NCBI RefSeq assembly: GCF_001667035.1
Contig: NZ_LZIR01000081.1
Span: forward strand, 83,068 to 147,067
DNA from: Mycobacterium sp. 852002-51057_SCH5723018
GTDB lineage: Bacteria > Actinomycetota > Actinomycetes > Mycobacteriales > Mycobacteriaceae
Length of the DNA: 64,000 bases
Direction: 5' to 3'
Position numbers and translations under genes: made by a program. Below the pieces are notes generated by a model. The model saw only the letters and a list, made by a program, of their open reading frames with translations. It was not told the origin of the DNA and did no database searches. Shown one piece after another: positions 41,963 through 49,233 of the stretch; the first letter of the stretch is position 1; every line of letters begins with the position of its first letter.

Positions 41963-42930
41963 GCCGCGGCATCCCGAAGAGCCTCCCGACGAGAATTGTG
42001 CAGCCTACGCGGGTCGACGCCCGCGCGCCGCCATGCCTGGGCCGCCCACGGCAGGTAGATGAACGGCAGGGGCAGCCGGTTGATCAGCGGGTTCAGCGCA
42101 CGCATCGCGGCGGCGAACCGCTGAAAACGCCTCTCCTTCTTGGCATCCCACTCCAGCCCGCACACCTCGCGCATCCGCGGCGGCAGGGTGCCCACCAGCA
42201 CCAGCCGGGTGTAGGCATTGAGCGGCGCGGACAAGGTTTTCCAGACCGGCCCGGGAATCCACCGCGGGCCCGGAATCCCCTTCCGGATGTAGCCGGTGCC
42301 GTACAGCACCGTCTTGTGCGGGACGAACCGGTCGAGCATCTCGTCCCAGTAGGCGAGGAACTCGTCATAGGTCTGCGGCTGGCCGCGATCGCTGACCCCG
42401 TAGAGGCCGTACCAGACCTTGCCCTCGTTGAAGATCTGCTCCTTTTCGGCGCGGGACAACCGGCGGATGAACGTGTCGGTGGTGTAGATGACCTGGTCGA
42501 CGAACGTGGCGTGCGCCCAGTAGAACAGCTCGGGGTTCAGCGCGTGATACCTCGAGCCGTCGCTGATGGTGCCCTTGATCGGTTTGTGGAAATCGCGCAC
42601 CTTGCGGCCCCACCCGTGCGGATCGTCGGAGTAGACGGTTTTCATCAGCGGCGGTGCGGTCCGCTTGGCGCGGCCCAACATATCGCTGAAAATCACCGAG
42701 TGATCGAGCACGCCCTGGGCGAGCTGCTCGATGCAGTTCTCGACGCCCGCCGTGCGCTGGAAGCCGAAGAACTGGGTGCGGTGATCTCCGTAGAACTTCC
42801 AGATCAACGACTCGGGCCCCAGGCGCGGCGACGCGTCGGCGATTGCGTCGTCAACCGGCCGCTCAACCAGGACAGGCACCGCCTCGCGCACACCAGCGTC
42901 GAAATCCCGCTCAGCCCATTGCGCCGTCAT
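41959..42930 (-). CDS. MpaB/DUF2236-family oxygenase-like protein
   Basis: 323 residues of the DUF2236 (mpaB/rubber-oxygenase Lcp-like) all-helical family, several members of which bind heme b. Visible family features are PESLIWKFYGDHRTQFFG, VFSDMLGRAKRT-like segments, HALNPELFYWAHATFVD with the candidate axial His, and EMLDRFVPHKTVLYGTGYIRKG. Function in mycobacteria is largely unknown; a heme-dependent oxidation of a lipid or aldehyde is plausible. It is divergent from a TetR gene, with an ACAAA/TTTGT inverted repeat between them, so it is probably the TetR target. The EhpF/EhpG-like pair follows on the same strand. Confidence 0.85.
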   Translation of the reverse strand: MTAQWAERDFDAGVREAVPVLVERPVDDAIADASPRLGPESLIWKFYGDHRTQFFGFQRTAGVENCIEQLAQGVLDHSVIFSDMLGRAKRTAPPLMKTVYSDDPHGWGRKVRDFHKPIKGTISDGSRYHALNPELFYWAHATFVDQVIYTTDTFIRRLSRAEKEQIFNEGKVWYGLYGVSDRGQPQTYDEFLAYWDEMLDRFVPHKTVLYGTGYIRKGIPGPRWIPGPVWKTLSAPLNAYTRLVLVGTLPPRMREVCGLEWDAKKERRFQRFAAAMRALNPLINRLPLPFIYLPWAAQAWRRAGVDPRRLHNSRREALRDAAA

Positions 42931-42967
42931 CCCTATCCCCTCGGGTGCTCAGTAGTGAGTCAGAGAA

Positions 42968-42985
42968 ACAAATAGGTATCTTTGT
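42968..42985. promoter_or_regulatory. Candidate TetR operator between the MpaB-type gene and tetR
   Basis: ACAAATAGGTATCTTTGT has outer arms ACAAA/TTTGT and inner matches (A at 7, T at 12) around an 8-base centre. It stands in the 103-bp divergent promoter, 38 bp from the MpaB-type start and 49 bp from the TetR start, the usual place for autoregulation. Confidence 0.5.
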
Positions 42986-43033
42986 GTCACGATAACATCG
43001 TCTTCGCCGACGTTGCCGTGAGGGTCGTGACCA

Positions 43034-43621
43034 ATGCAAAAGCACAGCCTTGTCCTGGGCGACAAGACCGACCTCGACCGCGCCATCCTGGACACCGCGC
43101 GAGCCGTCTTCGAGACCTACGGCGTGCGCCGCGCCAACATCGAAGACGTAGCCGCCCGCGCCGGCGTCAGCCGGAGCACCATCTACCGGCGTTTTCCGAC
43201 CAAGGACGACCTGTTCGAGCAGGTGGTGCGGCGCGAGGCCGAGCACTTCTTCAGCACGTTGGACCAGGCCACCGCGGGATGCAACCCGCAGGAGGCCGTG
43301 ATCGAGGCTTTCGCCCTCGGGGTGCGCCTGATCCAGGACTCGCGGCTGTACTCCCGGATCGTCGAGAGCGAGCCAGAGCTTTTCGGCCTGTTTTCCCGAT
43401 CCGACGCCTTCCCGATTCGCCAGTTCGCCGACGGCATCGCCCATACGCTGCGGCGTTGCGGGGCCGACATCCCCGACCCCGACCTGGCCAACATCTCCGA
43501 CGTCCTGCTCAGGGTCGCCCTGGGCATCATCGTCTTTCCCACCGACCGGCTCGACACAGCGGACCAGGCGGCCGTCCGCGACTACGCCGCCCGCTACCTG
43601 GTTCCGATCATCGGTCGCTAG
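43034..43621 (+). CDS. TetR-family transcriptional regulator
   Basis: 195 residues. The TetR_N helix-turn-helix is canonical: RAILDTARAVFETYGVRRANIEDVAARAGVSRSTIYRRFPTKDDLFEQVV (about 15-65), followed by an all-helical ligand domain. The ATG at 43034 is preferred, with weak upstream ribosome complementarity. It is divergent from the MpaB-type oxygenase gene with a candidate operator in the gap, and 41 bp before the hydrolase-cyclase gene on the same strand, which could be read through. Ligand unknown. Confidence 0.9.
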   Translation: MQKHSLVLGDKTDLDRAILDTARAVFETYGVRRANIEDVAARAGVSRSTIYRRFPTKDDLFEQVVRREAEHFFSTLDQATAGCNPQEAVIEAFALGVRLIQDSRLYSRIVESEPELFGLFSRSDAFPIRQFADGIAHTLRRCGADIPDPDLANISDVLLRVALGIIVFPTDRLDTADQAAVRDYAARYLVPIIGR

Positions 43622-43662
43622 CGGGGTTCGACTTGTCGGGGCCCTGAATTAGCCTGATAGCC

Positions 43663-45048
43663 GTGTCTGGCTTTTCTGGGGCACCGCGCACCCGGTACGC
43701 CAGTTGCGGCGACACGGACATCGCCTACCAGATTTTCGGCGATGGACCGATCGACCTGCTGCTGCTTCCCGGCCCGTCCATCCCGATCGACTCGGTCGAC
43801 GCCGAGCCGTCGATGTACCGCTTTCATCGGCGGCTGGCCTCGTTCGCCAGGGTGATCCGGCTCGACCAACGCGGGATCGGGCTGTCGTCGCGCGTCCCCT
43901 CGGCGGACGTGATCGGCCCGAAATTCTGGGCCAAGGACGTAATCGCCGTCATGAACGCGGTGGGATGCGAGCGGGCGACGGTGGTTGCGCCCGGCTTCAC
44001 CTCGATGACCGGACTCGTGCTGGCCGCCGAGCACCCCGACCGGGTGCACAGCCTGGTGATCATCAACGGCGCGGCCCGCACGTTGTACGCGCCCGACTAC
44101 CCGATGGGCAGCCAAATCGACACCATCGATCTGTACACGACCGTCGGAATCGATCCGGACGCGGTCGATCAGGGCTTCGACATGCTCGGCATCATCGCCC
44201 CCAGCGTCGCCCGCGACGACGCGTTCCGCGGCTGGTGGGACGCGGCCGGCAACCGTGCCGCCTCACCCAGCATGGCCCGCGCGATGATCAAGGCCATCCG
44301 GGAGGCCGACGTCCGCGACACGCTGCCGCGCATCACCGCGCCGACGCTCATCCTGCACCGCGCCGACTCGCAATTCACCCCGGTCGCGCACGGCCATTAC
44401 CTCGCCGAGCACATCGCCGGGTCGCACATCGTCGAGCTGCCGGGCGACGACACCCTGTACTGGGTCGGCAACACGGGGCCGATGCTCGACGAGATCGAGG
44501 AGTTCATCACCGGCATGCGGGGCGGTTCGGACGCCGAGCGGCTACTCACCACGATCGTGTTCACCGACATCGTCGGCTCCACCGAGCGGGCCGCCCTGCT
44601 CGGCGACGGCCGGTGGCGCGACCTGTTGGACAACCACGACACCATCATTCGCCACGAACTGCAGCGCTTCGGCGGGCGTGAAGTCAACACCGCGGGCGAC
44701 GGATTCGTCGCCACCTTCTCCAGCCCGAGCGCCGCGCTCGCCTGCGCCGACGACATCGTCGACGCGGTACGGGTGCTGGGCATCGAGGTGCGGGTGGGCA
44801 TCCACGCCGGCGAGGTCGAGGTGCGCGGCGTGGCGAAAAACGACGTCGCCGGCATGGCCGTGCACATCGGCGCGCGGGTTGGCGCGCTGGCCGGACCCAG
44901 CGAGGTTCTGGTGTCCTCCACGGTGCGTGACATCGTCACCGGCTCGCGGCACCGGTTCTCCGATCGAGGCGCGAGCGCGCTCAAAGGCGTGCCCGGTGAG
45001 TGGCGGCTGTACGCCCTGGTCCGCGAGCGCGCCGCGGTGCGGCGGTAA
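43663..45048 (+). CDS. Degenerate alpha/beta-hydrolase fused to class III nucleotide cyclase (Rv1900c/LipJ-like)
   Basis: 461 residues, matching the 462 of Rv1900c. Residues 1-285 have the alpha/beta-hydrolase fold, but the nucleophile elbow reads VVAPGFTSMTGLVLA with Gly where Ser is expected, and the C-terminal His region reads GDDTLYWVG with Thr for His, so it is probably a non-catalytic sensor. Residues 295-461 form a class III cyclase: metal Asp residues in VFTDIVGST and VNTAGDGF are kept, while the base-specifying Lys is Asn (VNTAGD) and the transition-state Asn is His (VHIGAR), as reported for the non-canonical Rv1900c. It likely makes cAMP, perhaps with relaxed specificity. GTG start at 43663. 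Confidence 0.9.
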   Translation: MSGFSGAPRTRYASCGDTDIAYQIFGDGPIDLLLLPGPSIPIDSVDAEPSMYRFHRRLASFARVIRLDQRGIGLSSRVPSADVIGPKFWAKDVIAVMNAVGCERATVVAPGFTSMTGLVLAAEHPDRVHSLVIINGAARTLYAPDYPMGSQIDTIDLYTTVGIDPDAVDQGFDMLGIIAPSVARDDAFRGWWDAAGNRAASPSMARAMIKAIREADVRDTLPRITAPTLILHRADSQFTPVAHGHYLAEHIAGSHIVELPGDDTLYWVGNTGPMLDEIEEFITGMRGGSDAERLLTTIVFTDIVGSTERAALLGDGRWRDLLDNHDTIIRHELQRFGGREVNTAGDGFVATFSSPSAALACADDIVDAVRVLGIEVRVGIHAGEVEVRGVAKNDVAGMAVHIGARVGALAGPSEVLVSSTVRDIVTGSRHRFSDRGASALKGVPGEWRLYALVRERAAVRR

Positions 45049-45186
45049 CGCATCCCACATCCACCGCCGGTCGAGGTACCCGGCGCCTCGGCGTAGGCTG
45101 CCAACAGGCGTGTGTCGGAGCCAGGGGCGGTGCGGCCCCACTTCGATTTCCCATGTAACACTTGGTTTTTGATCGAAGGAGTGCGT

Positions 45187-45933
45187 GTGACCGACGTACA
45201 CGTTTCGCTGCCGCCCGCGTTGCGCCGAGCGCTGGACCTGCTCGCGGATCCGCCGGCCGATCCAGATATGAGCAAGGGCTACCTGAACCTGCTCGGCAAT
45301 GGATCCGACGCGGGCGAGGCCGTCCCGAAGAACACCGGCCCGATCCAGGCGGCGTGGGCATCGCCGATCGGGTCGATGCTCTACGACAACGCCCAGGCCC
45401 TTTCGCGCAGGCTGATCAGCGCATGGCAGCTGCCCATCGAGTGGCTGAACATCCCGGCCGGCGGCGTCGCGCTGGACGTCGGCTCGGGTCCGGGTAACGT
45501 CACCGCGTCGCTGGCGCGCGCGGCCGGCCCCGATGGACTGGCACTGGGCGTCGACATCTCCGAGCCCATGCTGGCGCGCGCCGTCCGCAATGAGGCCGGG
45601 CCGCAGGTCGGCTTCATCAAGGCCGACGCCCAACGACTCCCATTGCGCGACAACACAGTCGATGCGGTGGTCTCCACCGCCGTGCTGCAGCTGGTGCCGG
45701 ATCCGACGGCGGCCCTGGCCGAGATGGCGCGGGTGCTGCGGGCGGGCGGCAGGCTGGCGATCATGGTGCCCACCGTCGGGTGGGCCGCCCGGTTTTGGCA
45801 GAAGCTGCCGAACGTCGGGGCACATGTGTTTGGCGACGACGAAATCGGCGACATCCTCGAAGACAACGGATTCGTCAGCGTGCGGACCAAGAACTACGGC
45901 ACGTTTCAGTGGGTGCGCGCCCGGAAGGGCTAG
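45187..45933 (+). CDS. SAM-dependent methyltransferase (Methyltransf_11 type)
   Basis: 248 residues. SAM motif I is GGVALDVGSGPGNVTASLARA, motif II GVDISEPMLARAV, motif III ADAQRLPLRDNTVDAVVSTAVLQLVPDP, followed by MARVLRAGGRLAIMVP. An N-terminal 85-residue region (PALRRALDLLADPPADPDMSKGYLNLLG) precedes the fold and may bind the acceptor. GTG 45187 has AAGGA six bases upstream. The acceptor is unknown; relatives methylate lipids or small molecules. It is convergent with an SDR gene, two bases apart. Confidence 0.85.
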   Translation: MTDVHVSLPPALRRALDLLADPPADPDMSKGYLNLLGNGSDAGEAVPKNTGPIQAAWASPIGSMLYDNAQALSRRLISAWQLPIEWLNIPAGGVALDVGSGPGNVTASLARAAGPDGLALGVDISEPMLARAVRNEAGPQVGFIKADAQRLPLRDNTVDAVVSTAVLQLVPDPTAALAEMARVLRAGGRLAIMVPTVGWAARFWQKLPNVGAHVFGDDEIGDILEDNGFVSVRTKNYGTFQWVRARKG

Positions 45934-45935
45934 TC

Positions 45936-46742
45936 TCAGTCCCGTTTGAAAGCCGGGTGGTTGCGCGCCAGCACCCCGAGCAGCAGTTCGGGCGGCGCGA
46001 CCCGGAAGAGGGCCGCCGCCGCGCGGTTGGCGCGGCCCGGGACCACCACGGCCTTGCCCGCCGCGAGGCCGTCGATCCCGGCCTGCGCCACCTTTTCGGC
46101 GGGAACCCACATCACCCTTGGCAGGGCCGATTCGGCTTCCTCCTTGGAGAAGCCGGCCGCCTCGCCGAACCCGGTATCGACCGGGCCGGGACACAGCGCG
46201 GTCGCGCTGACCCCGGTGCCGCGCAATTCGCCGCGCAGGCTATGGGTGTAGGACAACACGAACGCCTTCGCCGCGCCGTACGCGGCCTGGCCCGGCAGCG
46301 GCCCGAACCCGGCCACCGAGGCGACGTTCAGCACGGCGCCTCGACGGCGGTCCACCATCGCCGGCAGGAACCGGCTGCACAGGTCCACCACGGCGGCCAC
46401 GTCGACCTCGACCAGGTTGACTTCTTGCTCAGGAACCGATTTCGCGACGAGACCGAGCGTCGACAAGCCGGCGTTGTTGACCAGGATGTCAGGGATCAGG
46501 CCCAGCGCCGCCACTCGGTCGGGCAGAGCGGCCCGCGCCGCGCGATCGGACAGGTCGGCCGGTAGCGGGTGCGCCTGCGGTCCCAGCCCGCCGGCGAGTT
46601 CTTCGAGCCGGTCGGCGCTGCGCGCCACCAGCACAACCTGGTAGCCGCGCCGGGAAAGTATTTCGGCGAACTGTTCGCCGATGCCCGACGAAGCTCCGGT
46701 GACGATGGCGGCGCGATCCTCGCCCGGCGGTGGAAGGGCCAT
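45936..46742 (-). CDS. SDR oxidoreductase downstream of DosR-like boxes
   Basis: 268 residues: AAIVTGASSGIGEQFAEILSRRG, NNAGLSTLG, catalytic NVASVAGFGPLPGQAAYGAAK, and a long C-terminal region (RVAPPELLLGVLARNHPAFKRD) typical of the DltE/YqjQ-like SDR branch. Its ATG is one base after the SRPBCC stop, so the two form an operon. Two DosR-like boxes lie upstream of that operon, which would tie this SDR to hypoxic or nitric-oxide stress. Substrate unknown. Confidence 0.87.
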   Translation of the reverse strand: MALPPPGEDRAAIVTGASSGIGEQFAEILSRRGYQVVLVARSADRLEELAGGLGPQAHPLPADLSDRAARAALPDRVAALGLIPDILVNNAGLSTLGLVAKSVPEQEVNLVEVDVAAVVDLCSRFLPAMVDRRRGAVLNVASVAGFGPLPGQAAYGAAKAFVLSYTHSLRGELRGTGVSATALCPGPVDTGFGEAAGFSKEEAESALPRVMWVPAEKVAQAGIDGLAAGKAVVVPGRANRAAAALFRVAPPELLLGVLARNHPAFKRD

Positions 46743-46743
46743 C

Positions 46744-47217
46744 TCAGCCTCCGCTTCCCCCGTCGGACGTCTGTGCCAGCGAGGCGAGCCGGTCGATGGA
46801 CTCGCGCAGCATGTCGGCCGTCGTCGAACGGGCCCTCTCCATTCGGGTGCTGTCAGTCAGGCCCGTCCAGTCGTAGGTGTGGGTCACGCTGGTGAGCGTT
46901 TCGTTGATGGGGTGGAGTTCCCAGCGCCACAGATGGCCGGGCGGCTGCTTTTTCGGTTCCGCCGGGCACCAGGCGATCTTGCTGCCTTCGATGAATTCGA
47001 CGACGTGGTTCTCCCGCACGGCACCATTGGTCAGCGTCGTTTTGAAGATGTCACCGACCCGGCGAACGCGCTGGCCTGGAGCGGAGGAGGCGAGGTTGTT
47101 GTTGCCGTCCCAGCTGGGTTGGAGGGCGGGGTCGGCGATCAGTTCGAAAATGCGCTCGGCGCTGGCTGAGACGACGCGGGCGGCGCTGACGACGCGTTCC
47201 GGGGGTTCGGGTTCCAT
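46744..47217 (-). CDS. SRPBCC-family protein, first gene of a possible DosR-controlled operon
   Basis: 157 residues with the polyketide-cyclase/dehydrase START-like pattern: ARVVSASAERIFELIADPALQPSWDGNNNL, VGDIFKTTLTNGAVRENHVVEF, and GHLWRWELHPINETLTSVTHTYDWTGL, ending in a long helix. It binds a hydrophobic ligand or metabolite; catalytic function is not evident. The ATG at 47217 begins the fold; a longer reading is unlikely because upstream codons read through the regulatory region. It is translationally adjacent to the SDR gene. Tandem DosR-like boxes are centred about 55-77 bp upstream. Confidence 0.85.
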   Translation of the reverse strand: MEPEPPERVVSAARVVSASAERIFELIADPALQPSWDGNNNLASSAPGQRVRRVGDIFKTTLTNGAVRENHVVEFIEGSKIAWCPAEPKKQPPGHLWRWELHPINETLTSVTHTYDWTGLTDSTRMERARSTTADMLRESIDRLASLAQTSDGGSGG

Positions 47218-47265
47218 GCCGCTATCCAAACACGTCGGCCAGCCGGTGCGGTTCCTCGCGCAGCT

Positions 47266-47300
47266 GTGACTTTGGGCCGACGCGTCGGGGACTTTCGGCC
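47266..47300. promoter_or_regulatory. Tandem DosR-like boxes upstream of the SRPBCC-SDR operon
   Basis: GGGACTTTCGGCC at 47288-47300 and GTGACTTTGGGCC at 47266-47278 are two copies of one motif exactly 22 bp (two helical turns) apart. The first differs from the published DosR consensus GGGACTTNNGNCCCT at one fixed position, the second at three. The nearer box begins 49 bp before the SRPBCC start. Paired boxes at this spacing are characteristic of strongly DosR-induced promoters. Confidence 0.6.
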
Positions 47301-47352
47301 ATGGAAAGCGTTGGCCGCCGGCTGCGATTGTGGTCTTGCCGGAACTACCGGT

Positions 47353-47444
47353 GGTCCGTCCGAAGTCAGTAAGCCCCTTCGGCGGAGGGCCCCCACAAGC
47401 CCTCTCGCCCACCTCACAGAAGGGGATCTGGCTTCGGACGGACC
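47353..47444. other. 92-nt long imperfect hairpin, possible structured RNA or MITE-like element
   Basis: Outer arms GGTCCGTCCGAAGTCAG (47353-47369) and CTGGCTTCGGACGGACC (47428-47444) pair at 16 of 17 positions. Inside, CCCCTTC (47374-47380) pairs with GAAGGGG (47419-47425). Innermost GGCGGAGGGC (47381-47390) pairs with GCCCTCTCGCC (47399-47409) with one bulge, leaving loop CCCCACAA. It lies 37 bp past the stop of the SDR gene at 47482. It is far longer than an ordinary terminator and has no T-run. Confidence 0.6.
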
Positions 47445-47481
47445 ATTTACGAGACCACCCGGAACCACCGACGAGTCCGGC

Positions 47482-48174
47482 CTACCCCGCTCGCAGGGCC
47501 TCGACGGGGCCGGACAGGCTCGACTTGATGTAGCGGGTGTCATCGTCGGCCAGCACCTCGGCGTCGCCCCGCTCGATGCCGTCGACGATCTGCCTTGCCA
47601 CCTGGCGCGGGTCGTTCTTGGGCACGTCGAAGCCCGACGTCATGTCCGTCTCGGTGAAGCTCAGGTGGACTCCGGTCACCAAGGTGCCCTGCTTCTCCAG
47701 CTCGAGCCGCAGCGAGTTCGTCGCCGACCACAAGGCCGCCTTGGAGGCACCGTAGCCGCCGAAGCCGGCCACCCAGGACAAGATGGAATGGATGTCGACC
47801 AGCGCCCCGCCGCCGTTGTCGGCCAGGATCGGTGCAAAAGCCTTGGCGACCCGCAGCGCACCGAAGTAGTTCGTCTCGAAGACGGCCCGCGCTTCCTCGA
47901 TGTCGGAGCTGAGCAGATTCGACGCACCGATGATGCCGGCATTGTTGATGACGATATTGGCATCCGGGGCCGTAACGGCGAGTGCGGCAACGGAATTCGG
48001 TTTGGTGACGTCGAGCTCGACACTCACCACGCGCGGGTCGTCGCTCGGCTTGGGTGCGCGTGCCGTGGCGTACACCTTGGCCGCGCCCCGCTGCAACAAC
48101 TCCTCCACGATGGTCTTGCCGAGCCCGCGCTGACCGCCGGTAACCACGACCGTCGACCCCTTGATGTTGACCAT
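47482..48174 (-). CDS. SDR oxidoreductase divergent from the CGNR regulator
   Basis: 230 residues, a short SDR: STVVVTGGQRGLGKTIVEELLQRG, INNAGIIGASNL, and catalytic IHSILSWVAGFGGYGASK with Ser, Tyr and Lys. The group (DUF-free SDR6 family) is widespread in actinobacteria and often paired with a small regulator, as here: the CGNR gene diverges 84 bp away. ATG 48174 begins VNIKGSTVVV; a ribosome site GGGAGTTG lies nearby. The C-terminal ERGDAEVLADDDTRYIKSSLSGP is typical. Substrate unknown. Confidence 0.88.
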   Translation of the reverse strand: MVNIKGSTVVVTGGQRGLGKTIVEELLQRGAAKVYATARAPKPSDDPRVVSVELDVTKPNSVAALAVTAPDANIVINNAGIIGASNLLSSDIEEARAVFETNYFGALRVAKAFAPILADNGGGALVDIHSILSWVAGFGGYGASKAALWSATNSLRLELEKQGTLVTGVHLSFTETDMTSGFDVPKNDPRQVARQIVDGIERGDAEVLADDDTRYIKSSLSGPVEALRAG

Positions 48175-48234
48175 GACACAACTCCCTGACGTAAGTGAAC
48201 CCGCTTTGAATCTGTCACCGTAGTTGACCGTGAT

Positions 48235-48263
48235 GACATAGGCAAGTAAATTTAGACTATGTC
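48235..48263. promoter_or_regulatory. Inverted repeat overlapping the CGNR start codon
   Basis: GACATAG (48235-48241) and CTATGTC (48257-48263) are perfect 7-bp inverted arms with a 15-base AT-rich spacer. The right arm contains the ATG of the CGNR gene, and the repeat stands 61 bp before the divergent SDR start. A regulator bound here would block its own translation start region and could control the SDR. Confidence 0.5.
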
Positions 48264-48849
48264 TTCGACATGGGCTGCGTCACAGCGGTACGGGCTAGTT
48301 CCGGCACCCGGCGGCCTGGGGCTGGTTCAGGACTTCCTCAACACCATGGGCATCGGCGGATACGGCCCCGACCTGCTGGGCGACGCCGCGCCCGCCGCGG
48401 ACTGGGCGGCCGGCGCGGTGCGGACGTGGTCGGCCTTGCGTGGCTTCGACGTGCGACCGCCGGCCCTCACCGACACCGATGTATCGAGGCTGCGCAGTTT
48501 GCGGGGCACGATCACGGGGCTGGTCACCGGACAACCGCCGGGCGAGCAGGCCGCGGGTCCTGTTTCGGCGTGTCTCGCGGTGTCGCAGACGGGGGCGGTG
48601 CGGCTGGAACCCACCGGCAACGGCTGGCGCTGGCTCGCCTCGGCGCTGTGGGCGGAAATCTTGCTGAGCCAGCAGGACGGCACCTGGCAGCGGATCAAAC
48701 GATGCCGCAACGATGCTTGCGAGGCGACGTTCTACGACCGCTCGAAAAACAACAGCGGGGTGTGGCACGACGTGAAGACGTGCGGCAACGCCGCCAATTT
48801 GCGGGCTTCGCGGGCGCGCCGGCGCGAACGCGCGGCGCAGGGCCGCTAA
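48259..48849 (+). CDS. CGNR-type zinc-finger regulator with variant metal site
   Basis: 196 residues. An N-terminal ABATE-like domain (LVQDFLNTMG at the start is its signature) is followed by a C-terminal CGNR zinc finger. The finger reads RCRNDACEATFYDRSKNNSG, then VWHDVKTCGNAANLRASRARRR. Two changes are visible: the third usual Cys is replaced by His (WHD for WCS), and CGNR is CGNA. Such proteins are thought to be stress-responsive regulators in actinobacteria. The basic tail supports nucleic-acid binding. It is divergent from an SDR gene, its probable target. ATG 48259 lies in an inverted repeat. Confidence 0.85.
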   Translation: MSSTWAASQRYGLVPAPGGLGLVQDFLNTMGIGGYGPDLLGDAAPAADWAAGAVRTWSALRGFDVRPPALTDTDVSRLRSLRGTITGLVTGQPPGEQAAGPVSACLAVSQTGAVRLEPTGNGWRWLASALWAEILLSQQDGTWQRIKRCRNDACEATFYDRSKNNSGVWHDVKTCGNAANLRASRARRRERAAQGR

Positions 48850-49233
48850 CTCGTTGTCATTTGGCGCGTTTGGTCATCGCCATCAGCAGCGCTCGGCGCC
48901 CCTGCGCATGATCCGGGGTCGGCGGGCCCCGTGGCGCGGCTTGCCGCTCCTCAGGACGGCGTAGAGCGCGTTGCAGGCGCGCGCCTTGATCGGGGTGACG
49001 ACGTCAAAATTGGCTGGATTCTGGTTGATCCAGGCCGGCAGTGTTGCCACAGTCTTCCAATCCCTTGTCCGTTCGGCCGGTAAGCGGCTCTTTGAATTGC
49101 ACCGGATTACACCGAATTGCACCGCGGTCGCCTTACGGTGTTGCCGCGCCGCGGTAAACGTCACGAAAAGCGGTCTGTGTCGTCAGGCACATTCGCCGCG
49201 GCCATGACCGACTCGTCACAAATCTGTCGTCGT
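48850..49233. other. 384-bp region between convergent genes, no intact gene
   Basis: No credible complete gene. On the minus strand, segments such as LPAWINQNPANF and ALLMAMTKRAK in different frames look protein-like but are separated by stops, so decayed coding sequence is possible. GAATTGCACCG occurs twice (49094-49104 and 49114-49124) around a related GATTACACC, a short imperfect tandem repeat. No tRNA-like or riboswitch fold was recognised. Confidence 0.4.

Noticed and set aside
48883..49164. Minus-strand 93-codon frame
   Set aside because: Mixed composition and no family match; kept only as possible decayed sequence.
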